Shown one piece after another: positions 39,357 through 49,667 of a stretch of DNA of 64,000 bases. The first letter of the stretch is position 1, and every line of letters begins with the position of its first letter. The stretch covers positions 244,737 through 308,736 of the forward strand of contig JAEUOU010000006.1 of NCBI GenBank assembly GCA_016790575.1, in the 5' to 3' direction. The DNA is from Burkholderiaceae bacterium. Lineage in GTDB: Bacteria > Pseudomonadota > Gammaproteobacteria > Burkholderiales > Burkholderiaceae_C. The notes under the pieces are model-generated. The model made no database searches. It was not told where the DNA came from and was given only the letters and a program-made list of their open reading frames with translations. The position numbers and the translations under genes are program-made.

Positions 39357-40271
39357 TCAGCGCACGATCAGCGGGCGCATCCGGGGCCAGAACACAATCA
39401 CTGCCAGCCCGCCGAGTACCAGCGCACAGGCACCGAGCTTCCACGCCGGCATGGCTTCGCCCAGCAACAGAGAGGAAGAGCCCATGCCAAATACCGGCAC
39501 CAGCAAGGCCATGGGGGTGATGCTGGCTGCCGGGTGGCGGGCCAGCAGCCAGTTCCAGGCCCCGTAGCCGAACAGCGAGTTGCCCACCGCCTGCCACAGC
39601 ACCGTGGCCCAGGTGGCGGCGCTGGCGGTTTGCAGGGCGGCAGTGATGGCCGCCGGGCCCTCCAGCAACAGGCTCAAGGCCAGCAGGGGTGGCACGGCGA
39701 ACACACTGCTCCAGACCACGAAATGCAACATGTTGACTGGGCCGGCGGGGGGGCCGGGAACAGCCCCGGACGTGGCCCCTGCCGATTTCACGACCAGGTT
39801 CGCACACGACCAGAAAAATGCCGCCGCAAGCACCAGCCCCAGGCCTGTTGCCGTGACATGGGCCCCGAGGTTGAGCGCAATCAGTACCAGCCCGCCCAAG
39901 GCCAGCACCAGGCCGATGATCTGAAAGCCCTGTACCCGCTCGTGCAGCACCCACAGCGACAGGGCGATGGTGAAGAACACCTGCAGCTGAATGACCAGCG
40001 ACGCCAGTCCGGGCGAAATATGCCCCTGCATGGCCAGATACAGCAGGCCGAACTGGCCCACGCCCAGCAGCACACCAAAGGAAGCGAGCGTGCGCCAGGC
40101 CACGGCCGGGCGGGGCATGAAGAGCAGCCAGGGCAGGGCGGACAGCGCAAAACGCAGGGTGGCGAACAGCAGCGGCGGCATGCCTCCGTCCAGGCCCCAG
40201 CGAATGACGACAAAGTTGGTGCCCCAGACGCAAACGACGGCCAAGGCCAGAAAGAGATGGGAAACGGGCAC
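39357..40271 (-). CDS. EamA/DMT-family transporter
   Basis: 304-residue inner-membrane protein with ten hydrophobic segments in two EamA halves. The first contains VWGTNFVVIRWGLDGGMPPL; the second ends with LGACALVLGGLAVIVFW. The pattern resembles EamA, an exporter of cysteine pathway metabolites, but substrate cannot be read from sequence. It follows the zinc operon on the same strand with a 56-bp gap after the COG0523 gene, so read-through is possible. Confidence 0.88.
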   Translation of the reverse strand: MPVSHLFLALAVVCVWGTNFVVIRWGLDGGMPPLLFATLRFALSALPWLLFMPRPAVAWRTLASFGVLLGVGQFGLLYLAMQGHISPGLASLVIQLQVFFTIALSLWVLHERVQGFQIIGLVLALGGLVLIALNLGAHVTATGLGLVLAAAFFWSCANLVVKSAGATSGAVPGPPAGPVNMLHFVVWSSVFAVPPLLALSLLLEGPAAITAALQTASAATWATVLWQAVGNSLFGYGAWNWLLARHPAASITPMALLVPVFGMGSSSLLLGEAMPAWKLGACALVLGGLAVIVFWPRMRPLIVR

Positions 40272-40327
40272 GCGGTCAGAAGTGGTGGTCGGGAATCCCC
40301 GAGCCTACCCGATGGGCCCGCGCTGCC

Positions 40328-42582
<2,255 letters not shown>

Positions 42583-43458
42583 TCAGGCGCGCAGGTGGCT
42601 GCGCCGGACGCTGCGCTGGCGCAGCACTCCGCGCGGCGCAAAGACCATGGAGAGCAAATAGACCAGACCGAGGCCGAGCACGATGACCGGGCTGGTGGGC
42701 CAGTCGGCGTGGTAGGACACCAGCAGGCCGGCCACGCTGGCGAGCAGCGCGATGGTGGTGGCCGCCCCAATCAGCGGCCCGACGCGGCGCACCCAGAAGC
42801 GGGCGGCGGCTGCTGGCAGCACCATGATGCCGACCGCCATCAGCGTGCCCAGTGCGTGGAAGCCAGCCACCAGATTGATGACCAGCAGGGCCAGAAAGCC
42901 ATAGTGCGCGAGCGCCCCGAGCCCGCTGACCTGGCGCAGGAAGTCGGGGTCCAGGCAGTCCAGAATCAGGGGCCGGCGGATCACCAGCAGCGTGGCCACT
43001 GTCACCCCGGTGATGCCCCACAGCAGCGCCAGCGCCGCAGTGTCCAGCGCCAGCACGGTGCCGAACAGCACATGCAGCAGGTCCACGCTGTTGCCCCGCA
43101 CCGAGACGATGAGCACGCCCAGCGACAACGAGAGCAGGTAAAAGGCCGCGAGACTGGTGTCCTCGCGGATCAGCGTGTTGCGCGCCACCAGACCGGAGCC
43201 GATGGCCACCGCCAGGCCGGCAATGATGCCGCCCACCGTCATGGCGGCCAGCGACAGGCCGAACAGCAGGTAACCGATGGCCGCGCCGGGCAGGATGGCG
43301 TGTGCCATGGCGTCGCCCATCAGGCTCATGCGCCGCAGCATCAGGAACACCCCGACCGGGGCGGCACTCAGCGACAGCGCCACGCAGCCGAACAGCGCAC
43401 TGCGCATGAAACCGAATTCGATGAAGGGGCCCAGAACGGCGGTATCGGGGGCGATCAC
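42583..43458 (-). CDS. Zinc ABC transporter permease (ZnuB/AztB-like, GTG start)
   Basis: 291-residue ABC-3 family permease with eight or nine membrane helices. MRRMSLMGDAMAHAILPGAAIGYL is the conserved region (helix plus loop), and LGTLMAVGIMVLPAAAARFW lies near the C-terminus. I recall this sequence type as that of AztB permeases. GTG 43458 overlaps the ATPase stop by four bases. It is the second permease of the operon; the other is at 44275. Confidence 0.88.
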   Translation of the reverse strand: MIAPDTAVLGPFIEFGFMRSALFGCVALSLSAAPVGVFLMLRRMSLMGDAMAHAILPGAAIGYLLFGLSLAAMTVGGIIAGLAVAIGSGLVARNTLIREDTSLAAFYLLSLSLGVLIVSVRGNSVDLLHVLFGTVLALDTAALALLWGITGVTVATLLVIRRPLILDCLDPDFLRQVSGLGALAHYGFLALLVINLVAGFHALGTLMAVGIMVLPAAAARFWVRRVGPLIGAATTIALLASVAGLLVSYHADWPTSPVIVLGLGLVYLLSMVFAPRGVLRQRSVRRSHLRA

Positions 43459-44282
43459 ACCGCCTCCAGGTCGCTGATCGCCCGGCCGGGCACGGCAGAT
43501 TCGGCGGAGGGCGCCTGTTCGCAGACGCCGGCCCGTTCGTCGAAGGGCTCGCGCATGGCCAGTGCGCGAGACCAGTTCGCCTCGGTCAGCACCTCGGAGG
43601 TCGGTCCCCAGGCGATCGGCTCGCGGGCCAGCACCAGGGTGAGCGGGAAGTGCGCGCGAACCTGCTGCAGGTCGTGCAGCACCGCAATCACCGTGCGTCC
43701 CGCCGCCTGCCAGCGGTGTAACAGAGCCAGCAGATCCTCAGTGGTGCGCTGGTCGATGGCGGCGAAGGGCTCGTCCAGCAGCACGACCGGGGCGTCCTGC
43801 AGCAGCAAACGGGCAAAGCGTGCGCGCTGCAGCTGCCCGCCCGAGAGGGTGTCCAGCCCCCGCAGCGCGAAACCCGACAGGCCCACCGCTGCCAGAGCGG
43901 CGTCGCAGCGCCGGCGGTGTTCGGCGGTGAACCGTCCCAGCGCACCCACCTGCTGCCACAATCCCATGGCGACCATTTCCCACACCGTTACAGGGAAGCC
44001 GGGATCGAGCGTGCTGGTCTGTGGCAACCTGGCCGGCCGCACCGCTTCCAGCCCGCTGATCGACCCCGACAGCGGCGCCAGCTCGCCGCACAGTCCTTTG
44101 AACAGTGTGCTTTTGCCGGCACCGTTGGGCCCGACCACGGCGACCAGGGAGCCCGGCGCGATGCGCAAGTCCAGGTGGTGTACGGCGGGGTGACCGTCGT
44201 AACCCAGGGTCAGGTTCCGCACCACCAGGCAGACCGGGGATGCGGCGGCCGTTTGGGGTGTCGGGTGACGCAGGTCAGGCAT
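43455..44282 (-). CDS. Zinc ABC transporter ATPase (ZnuC/AztA-like)
   Basis: 275-residue ABC ATPase. Walker A GPNGAGKST near residue 45, the Q-loop in RLPQTSTLDPGFP, signature LSGGQLQRARFARLL, Walker B VVLLDEPFAAID, and the switch His in VLHDLQQV. It is the only importer-type ATPase in the minus-strand operon, between two permease genes, and probably serves both. ATG 44282 overlaps the upstream permease by eight bases. Confidence 0.9.
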   Translation of the reverse strand: MPDLRHPTPQTAAASPVCLVVRNLTLGYDGHPAVHHLDLRIAPGSLVAVVGPNGAGKSTLFKGLCGELAPLSGSISGLEAVRPARLPQTSTLDPGFPVTVWEMVAMGLWQQVGALGRFTAEHRRRCDAALAAVGLSGFALRGLDTLSGGQLQRARFARLLLQDAPVVLLDEPFAAIDQRTTEDLLALLHRWQAAGRTVIAVLHDLQQVRAHFPLTLVLAREPIAWGPTSEVLTEANWSRALAMREPFDERAGVCEQAPSAESAVPGRAISDLEAV

Positions 44283-45012
44283 GGTCAGTGTCCGGACGCA
44301 CGACGGCTGCGAGCAAGCCGGTGGCCGCCAGGACCAGCGCGACACAGGCGCCGCTGGGCAGGTCCAGCCACCAGGACAAGGCCAGTGCGGCGCCACAGGA
44401 GAGCGCACCCAGCACCACGGCGGCAAGCTTGCCCAGGCCGGCACGTTGCCACAGCCCAGGGGCGATCAGCAGGGCGAATACGACGAAAAGACCGAGCGCC
44501 GGCACGGCCAGGCTGGCGACCAGCGCGAACAGGGGGTAAAAAACCCGGTTGGACGCGAGTCTGCGGCCGAACAGCGCCACCCCTGCCGCCGCGACGCCCA
44601 GCATCGCGACCTGGGTCCATCCCGCCCACAGCACGTCAGCGGCCAGCAGGCTGGCCAGACGCTCGCGGCCGTGAGGGTCCTGCCGCGCGCCCAGCAGGGC
44701 GACACAGGCGCCGGCGACATACAACAGGCCAATCAAGGCTTCACGCTGCCGGGGCCATCGATCTGACAGCCAGGCCACGGCGCCGGCACAGGCCAGCGCG
44801 CCTGCGGCAGCCGCCATTTGTGTGGTGGTCAGACCTGGGTGATCTACCAGCGCAGCCACCCAGAGCGCCGCCGCGGCAGCGGCCTGCGCCACGGCCAGAT
44901 CGATGAAGACCACGCCGCGGGCCAGCACCTGAGCGCCCAGCGGCGCCAGGGCCAGCAGACCCAGGGCCAGGGCGGCAGCCGGCGGCAGAAACCAGGCGTC
45001 AGCCAGCGTCAT
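44275..45012 (-). CDS. Metal ABC transporter permease (ABC-3 family), second type
   Basis: 245-residue membrane protein with about seven or eight hydrophobic segments. The ABC-3 pattern is visible in ARGVVFIDLAVAQAAAAAAL and LGLFVVFALLIAPGLWQRAG. It is shorter than the 42583 permease. It overlaps the upstream binding-protein gene by four bases and the ATPase gene by eight. The pairing with the 45009 binding protein suggests a second zinc uptake system. Confidence 0.85.
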   Translation of the reverse strand: MTLADAWFLPPAAALALGLLALAPLGAQVLARGVVFIDLAVAQAAAAAALWVAALVDHPGLTTTQMAAAAGALACAGAVAWLSDRWPRQREALIGLLYVAGACVALLGARQDPHGRERLASLLAADVLWAGWTQVAMLGVAAAGVALFGRRLASNRVFYPLFALVASLAVPALGLFVVFALLIAPGLWQRAGLGKLAAVVLGALSCGAALALSWWLDLPSGACVALVLAATGLLAAVVRPDTDHA

Positions 45013-45914
45013 GGCGGTGACGATGCTGCGGCTTTCAGCAGTGCGTCCAGCATCTGGTCGAACCAGGCGGCCAATGCGTCGGGGCCGGCGTCATCCGGCG
45101 GCGACGACGGCAGAACGAGCACAGGAACACGGTCACCCAGTTGTCCTGCCAGCCATCGCGCCGGCCGTGGGTCCTGGTAGCTGGAAACCACCACCGCCAT
45201 CGGCGGCTGGCGCCGCAGGCCGTCCAGCAGCCGCTGCAGATGCCCCGGCGTGGGCGCCATGCCCGGGCGAGGCTCCAGATCGGCCGTCTGGCGAAGCCCG
45301 AGCCAGCGCCAGAGATAGCCGAAGGTGCTGTGCTGTGCCGCAATGCTCCGGCCCCGCAGCGGGCGGGCGCGGGTTTCCCAGGCGGCGATGCGCGCTTTCC
45401 ACTGGCGCTCAAAGCCGACCCGCCGTTGTTCGATGGCGCTGCGCTGGTCGGGCACCGCCTGCGCGAGGCGAGCCGCCAGGGCATGGGTCACCTCCAGGAG
45501 CTTGTGCGGGTCGGTATGCAGGTGGGGGTTGCCCTCGGCATGCACGTCACCGGCCCAGGGCGTTCCGATGGCACCGGGCTGCGGGTCGATCAGTTCCACA
45601 TGGTCGGCGGCCTCGAACACCTCCCGGGTGCGGGCGTTGCCGGCGCGTTGCTGCAGCATGGGCAGCCAACCCGCCTCCAGCGACGCGCCGGTGCAGACGG
45701 CCAGGTCGGCATTGCGCAGCTGCGCAATCAGAGCCGGACGCGCCTCGACATGGTGCGGATCCTGGCCCGCGTGGGTGGCGACATGGACCCGGGCCTCGGG
45801 CAACAGGGTTCGGGTCAGCGCGGCCCATTCCGGCTCGCAGGTGAACACGGTGACCGCCTGCGCCGCGCCACCGACCAGCAGGCCGAGGGCGAGCACCAGC
45901 GCGTCAGAACGCAT
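45009..45914 (-). CDS. Zinc ABC transporter substrate-binding protein, second type
   Basis: 301-residue periplasmic protein with a signal peptide (LVLALGLLVGGAAQA). Likely ligands are the His pair in GQDPHHVEARPA, the HAEGNPHLHTDP segment, and the His in AAQHSTFGYLW; a C-terminal Asp is in SSYQDPR. It lacks the long His loop of the 41590 protein. ATG 45914 is used; ATG 45923 is also in frame. It overlaps the outer-membrane protein gene by 11 bp. Confidence 0.88.
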   Translation of the reverse strand: MRSDALVLALGLLVGGAAQAVTVFTCEPEWAALTRTLLPEARVHVATHAGQDPHHVEARPALIAQLRNADLAVCTGASLEAGWLPMLQQRAGNARTREVFEAADHVELIDPQPGAIGTPWAGDVHAEGNPHLHTDPHKLLEVTHALAARLAQAVPDQRSAIEQRRVGFERQWKARIAAWETRARPLRGRSIAAQHSTFGYLWRWLGLRQTADLEPRPGMAPTPGHLQRLLDGLRRQPPMAVVVSSYQDPRPARWLAGQLGDRVPVLVLPSSPPDDAGPDALAAWFDQMLDALLKAAASSPP

Positions 45915-47040
45915 GCGCACCATGGGCTCCGAAAGCGAGGATGTACTGCAGCTGCAGGGAACGACGCGCCGGCGCGTCCACACCCACGGCGTCGCGCTGC
46001 CCGGTCCATTGCAGCCGTAGCGTCTGCTGATGCGATGGTTTCCAGGCCACCATCAGGCTGTGCTCCCGCAGCAGCAGGTTGTGGAAATGTTCGCCGTGGG
46101 GCATGCGGCCGCGCAGCCAGTCGGACCGTGCGCCCACCTCCCAGCTGGGGTGAAAGCGCCACACGGCACTGAGCGCATTGACTTCGTGGCGGTCCCGTCC
46201 ACTGGCGAAGCGGTTCAGTCCCGTGATCCGTGCGGCCTCGAAGCCCAGGCGCACCTGCTGGTCGCGGTTGTTGCCATTGGGGGCCCACTTCCATGTGGCG
46301 TCAATCATCCAGGTCTTGCGTCCGCTCAGCTGCGCACTGTGGCTGTGGTCGTGCCCTTCCTCGGCATGTTCCGCTTCGTCCTCGACAGCGGCCTCGCGCC
46401 GGTTGTTGATGTGCGACAAGCCCAGCTGCCAGCTGTGCGAGCGGTTGAGGTCGCCACCCAGCTTGGTCGCCCAGGTGATGGCGCCGATGTGCCCCGGCGT
46501 GTTGGCCGTCTCGGTCACCAGTTTGCGCCCGCGAAATGCCTCGACCCCCACGGTCCAATACAGGGATGTTGGCGCCGTCCAGCTCAGCCGCAGCCCTTCG
46601 TCGTTCCAGTGACCGCCGAAAAACGCACGGTAGAGCAGCGGGCGGTCGGTAAAGTCATCGGCATGCGGGTGCTGGGTGTTCAGGTAGCCGACCTGCGAGG
46701 GGAAACGGCCGGCACGCAGTTGCAGACCGGCGGGCAGCGAGGTGGTCTCGATCCAGACCTCCTCGAAGCCTTTTTCCAGCTTGCCCTCATGGGTGGCCAC
46801 GCTCGCCACCACGCCCGCGCGCAGGTGGGCTCCGAGCGGGCCGTGGGCGGTCAGGTCGCTGTGCCCCAGTTGCAGGCCCTTGTCGCGTGAGCCCATTGCC
46901 AGCGGCCGCGAGGTGGCGGTGGTGTCGAGAACAGCACCGAACTCCCAGCCCTTTTCGCTGGGTGCCCCTTTGCCGGCCTGCGCCAGGGCGCCGGAGGCGG
47001 CCAACAGGCCCATGGCAGTCAGAATGATGCGGTTTTTCAT
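45904..47040 (-). CDS. Outer-membrane beta-barrel protein, probable zinc channel
   Basis: 378-residue protein, not of a family I can name. Signal peptide to about residue 20 (AASGALAQA). The rest alternates short amphipathic strands with Trp/Tyr/Arg turns, as in porins, and has the C-terminal aromatic Phe used by the barrel assembly machinery. A His-rich loop (HAEEGHDHSHSA, about residue 225) and HPHADD suggest metal binding. ATGA overlap with the aztD-like gene. Zinc passage is inferred from context. Confidence 0.75.
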   Translation of the reverse strand: MKNRIILTAMGLLAASGALAQAGKGAPSEKGWEFGAVLDTTATSRPLAMGSRDKGLQLGHSDLTAHGPLGAHLRAGVVASVATHEGKLEKGFEEVWIETTSLPAGLQLRAGRFPSQVGYLNTQHPHADDFTDRPLLYRAFFGGHWNDEGLRLSWTAPTSLYWTVGVEAFRGRKLVTETANTPGHIGAITWATKLGGDLNRSHSWQLGLSHINNRREAAVEDEAEHAEEGHDHSHSAQLSGRKTWMIDATWKWAPNGNNRDQQVRLGFEAARITGLNRFASGRDRHEVNALSAVWRFHPSWEVGARSDWLRGRMPHGEHFHNLLLREHSLMVAWKPSHQQTLRLQWTGQRDAVGVDAPARRSLQLQYILAFGAHGAHAF

Positions 47041-48350
47041 CGGGCGATTCCGGTCCAGGTCAGGTAGGAGGGCACAAAGCCCAGATCGCGCCGGGCAGTG
47101 ACGGCCCCGGTGCTGCTGTTGATCACCACCAGTTGCCGGGCGGCCGGGTCCGTCAGGTAGATCTCGTCGCGGGCTTCGTTCGTGGCAAACGCCGGCCAGG
47201 GCGCCGCGGACGGCATGGCGGGTATCACCGCAGCCGCGCGGACCAGCGGCGCCCAGGCGCCGCCCTGGCGCTGCGCCACAACCAGCGTGCCTTGGTCGTC
47301 GAGCAGAAACACCCGCTGGCCCGTGCGGTCGAAACTCAGCGCGCGGACCACCCGTCCGGAGGACCAGCCCTGCGGCGCCCAGGCGGATGCGGTGCCACTC
47401 TGGGCGTCCAGGGCAAAGAAGCGCGTGGTGACCGGGGCCGGTGCCACGCCTTCATTGCCGTAGCCGATGAAGTGACCGGGCAGGCGCGGGTGCCCGGCCA
47501 CCGTGCCGACACGCACGGCGGTGGGCACTTTCAGGTCGCTCACGGTGGCGGTGCCGGTGTGGCGCACCACCAGCATGCCATCGGTGCAGCCCGTGACGGT
47601 GTAGGCGCCGGAGCTGAAGCTGCCATGCATGCCGTTGCAGCGGGTGTCGAGGCGACGGGTTTCGGTGAATCCGCTGCCGCTGCGCTGGAACAGCGTCAGA
47701 TGGGTGGGCAGGGTGTCCGGCGCGTCCGCCGCACGGTGTACGACCAGCAGCTTGTTGTCGACCGGTTCGGCCAGGCCGTGGATGGGCACGCTGAGATTGA
47801 GGCTGGCGGCTTCACTGGCGCTGGCAATGGAAGCATCGGTGATCAGCCGCACGGAGGCGTTCTGCACCGGCGAAGCGGCGCTGTTGCCGTCCATGAAGAT
47901 GGCCGCCTGTTTGCCGGCCTGCCGGTCAAAATGGGTCGGGCGCGGGCCAGTGATTTTCCAGGCCAGCAGCGCCGGCGCCTGGCGGTAGTCATGCAGGTGG
48001 TCGCCATGGTCTTCCTGCCAGACACCGCCGTCGACAAACTGGACCAGATCGCCGGTTCGCTGCATTGCAACGGCATAACGCCCGCCCGGGCTGGCGTAAA
48101 GCGCCGTCACGGTGCTGTCGGCCGTGACGCTGGCGGTTACTGTCCCAGTGGCGCTGTCCAGGTCATGGATACGCAGGGTCTTGCTGCCCGCCTCGGCACT
48201 GACCAGGCGACCGGCCGTTTCAATGACCGTGTGCTCGTGATCATGGTCGTCTTCTTCGGCGTCCACACCGCCGCCGCAGGCGGCCAAGGTCGCGGCAAGT
48301 AGCAGGCCCAAGCCCAGCAGGGGCAGGCGTCGGTTCGGTCGGTGATGCAT
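47037..48350 (-). CDS. aztD: AztD-like zinc metallochaperone, predicted lipoprotein
   Basis: 437-residue protein. Signal peptide with lipobox LAAC (Cys about residue 25), then a His/Asp-rich segment DDHDHEH, then a beta-propeller-like body with YASPGGRYAVAMQR and the EDHGDHLHDYR metal motif I recall from AztD. AztD is a periplasmic protein that passes zinc to the AztC binding protein. First gene of the operon, with AGGAG five bases before ATG 48350. A lipid anchor would be a variation on soluble AztD. Confidence 0.8.
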   Translation of the reverse strand: MHHRPNRRLPLLGLGLLLAATLAACGGGVDAEEDDHDHEHTVIETAGRLVSAEAGSKTLRIHDLDSATGTVTASVTADSTVTALYASPGGRYAVAMQRTGDLVQFVDGGVWQEDHGDHLHDYRQAPALLAWKITGPRPTHFDRQAGKQAAIFMDGNSAASPVQNASVRLITDASIASASEAASLNLSVPIHGLAEPVDNKLLVVHRAADAPDTLPTHLTLFQRSGSGFTETRRLDTRCNGMHGSFSSGAYTVTGCTDGMLVVRHTGTATVSDLKVPTAVRVGTVAGHPRLPGHFIGYGNEGVAPAPVTTRFFALDAQSGTASAWAPQGWSSGRVVRALSFDRTGQRVFLLDDQGTLVVAQRQGGAWAPLVRAAAVIPAMPSAAPWPAFATNEARDEIYLTDPAARQLVVINSSTGAVTARRDLGFVPSYLTWTGIAR

Positions 48351-48403
48351 GGAGGCTCCTGGAAGAGAAAATGCGGGCGCTGCGCGGCCCGGCTGCGCGA
48401 TAA

Positions 48404-48443
48404 TGCAACTGAGTTGCAGCCATTTTAATGCAACTTGGTTGCG
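48404..48443. promoter_or_regulatory. Two candidate Zur boxes
   Basis: TGCAACTGAGTTGCA (48404-48418) is a perfect 6+3+6 palindrome. TGCAACTTGGTTGCG (48429-48443) matches it with one mismatch. Centres are 25 bp apart and flank ATTTTA, a possible -10 (TAAAAT) for the minus-strand zinc operon. They lie between divergent aztD-like and zur genes. Confidence 0.8.
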
Positions 48444-48486
48444 TTATTGTCGAGCGCGCTCGTGTTGCTGGTCTGGACCCTGATCG

Positions 48487-48981
48487 ATGAACCCACAAGC
48501 GATTCCTGTAGCCCCGGCGCAGGTCGATGAGCGACTGCAGGCTCATGGCCTGCGGCGCACGGCAGCTGCCCGCCAGGTGCTCGGCTGGTTCCTGGCCCAC
48601 CCCGACACGGCCTTTACCCATGCCGACCTGCAGGCTCACCTTTCGGCGGAAGATGGCGTCACGCTCGATCGGGTTACCCTGTATCGGCTGGTCGATCGTC
48701 TGACCCTGGCGGGCCTGCTGCTGTGCCGGGTCGACGCCCGCCGGGTGCGACGTTTCCAGGCCATGCCTGACAGCGTGCTGGCGGCGCCCCATTTCGAATG
48801 CCAGAGTTGCCACCGGGACCGCCCGCTGACCGAGGCGCTGCGCCGCGAGAGCGAAGCGCTGGAGCAGGCCGCCCGTTCGGCGGTGGACACGCTGCAGCAG
48901 CAGGGCTACCAGGGCGTGAGCGTCGAACTGGCAGTGCGCGGCGTTTGCGCCGATTGCGCCAGCCCGCCGCCCGAGCGCTGA
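48487..48981 (+). CDS. zur: Fur-family regulator, zinc-responsive Zur
   Basis: 164-residue Fur-family protein. N-terminal winged helix (LRRTAAARQVLGWFL to TLYRLVDRL), then a dimerisation domain with structural zinc site CQSCHR and VCADC. The His/Cys in PHFECQSC are likely part of the sensor site. Context (divergent zinc operon, boxes between) argues for Zur, repressing both units when zinc is adequate. It lies four bases before the ABC ATPase gene. Confidence 0.9.
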   Translation: MNPQAIPVAPAQVDERLQAHGLRRTAAARQVLGWFLAHPDTAFTHADLQAHLSAEDGVTLDRVTLYRLVDRLTLAGLLLCRVDARRVRRFQAMPDSVLAAPHFECQSCHRDRPLTEALRRESEALEQAARSAVDTLQQQGYQGVSVELAVRGVCADCASPPPER

Positions 48982-48985
48982 GCCC

Positions 48986-49648
48986 ATGATCACCACGAGC
49001 GGCCTGGTCTACCGCTACCCCGGCGGGGCGGCGCCGATCCGGTTTGCCGACATCACGGTTCCACAAGGCGGTGTGCTGCGGGTCCAGGGGCGCTCGGGCA
49101 GTGGCAAAAGCACCTGGCTGGCCCTGGTGGCCGGTCTGCTCGCGGCTCACGGGGGAGCCGTGACGGTCGCCGGCACGGAGCTGCACCGGCTGGACGGTCG
49201 TGCCCGGGATGCCTGGCGCGCTGCGACAGTGGGCTGGTTGCCGCAGCGCCTGGCGCTCAGCGCGCCCCTGTCGGTGCGGCGCAACCTGGAGCTGGTCTTC
49301 TTTGCCGCCGGACTGCCGGTGGACAGCGCGGCCATAACGCGCACCCTGGCCGCGCTGGATGTCGGCGATCTGGCCGAGCGCCGGCCGGGCCAGCTGTCGG
49401 GCGGACAGGCGCAACGGGTGGCCCTGGCCCGCGCCCTGCTGCGCCGGCCCCGTGTCATCCTGGCCGACGAACCCACCGCCAGTCTGGATGATGCCGCCTG
49501 CGCGGCGGCGCTGGCCTTGCTGCGGGACTGCGCGGCGGACGCCGGGGCAACGCTGGTGGTCGCCACCCACGACCGGCGGGTGGCCGAGGCGCTGCCCCAG
49601 GCTGCGGTGCTGGAGATTTCCAGCGAAATTGGGCAATACCCAGCGTAA
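48986..49648 (+). CDS. MacB/LolD-type ABC ATPase
   Basis: 220-residue ATPase. Walker A GRSGSGKST near residue 36, signature LSGGQAQRVALARALL, Walker B VILADEPTASLD and switch His in ATHDRR. The size and motifs match the LolD/MacB/FtsE export-type group, not importers. The stop codon (49646-49648) and last residues lie in repeat copy g. Partner permease follows at 49666. Similar gene sets in Pseudomonas (PA4063-PA4066, from memory) respond to zinc starvation. Confidence 0.9.
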   Translation: MITTSGLVYRYPGGAAPIRFADITVPQGGVLRVQGRSGSGKSTWLALVAGLLAAHGGAVTVAGTELHRLDGRARDAWRAATVGWLPQRLALSAPLSVRRNLELVFFAAGLPVDSAAITRTLAALDVGDLAERRPGQLSGGQAQRVALARALLRRPRVILADEPTASLDDAACAAALALLRDCAADAGATLVVATHDRRVAEALPQAAVLEISSEIGQYPA

Positions 49649-49667
49649 AAAGGTCGCTTTACGCTAT
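49637..49667 (+). repeat. Dispersed 31-bp repeat, copy g (ABC gene junction)
   Basis: TACCCAGCGTAAAAAGGTCG, six bases, GCTAT; perfect in the first 20. It provides TAA as the ATPase stop, and its last two bases (AT) begin the ATG of the permease. AAAAAGG, 12 bases before ATG, may act as the ribosome site. Confidence 0.95.
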
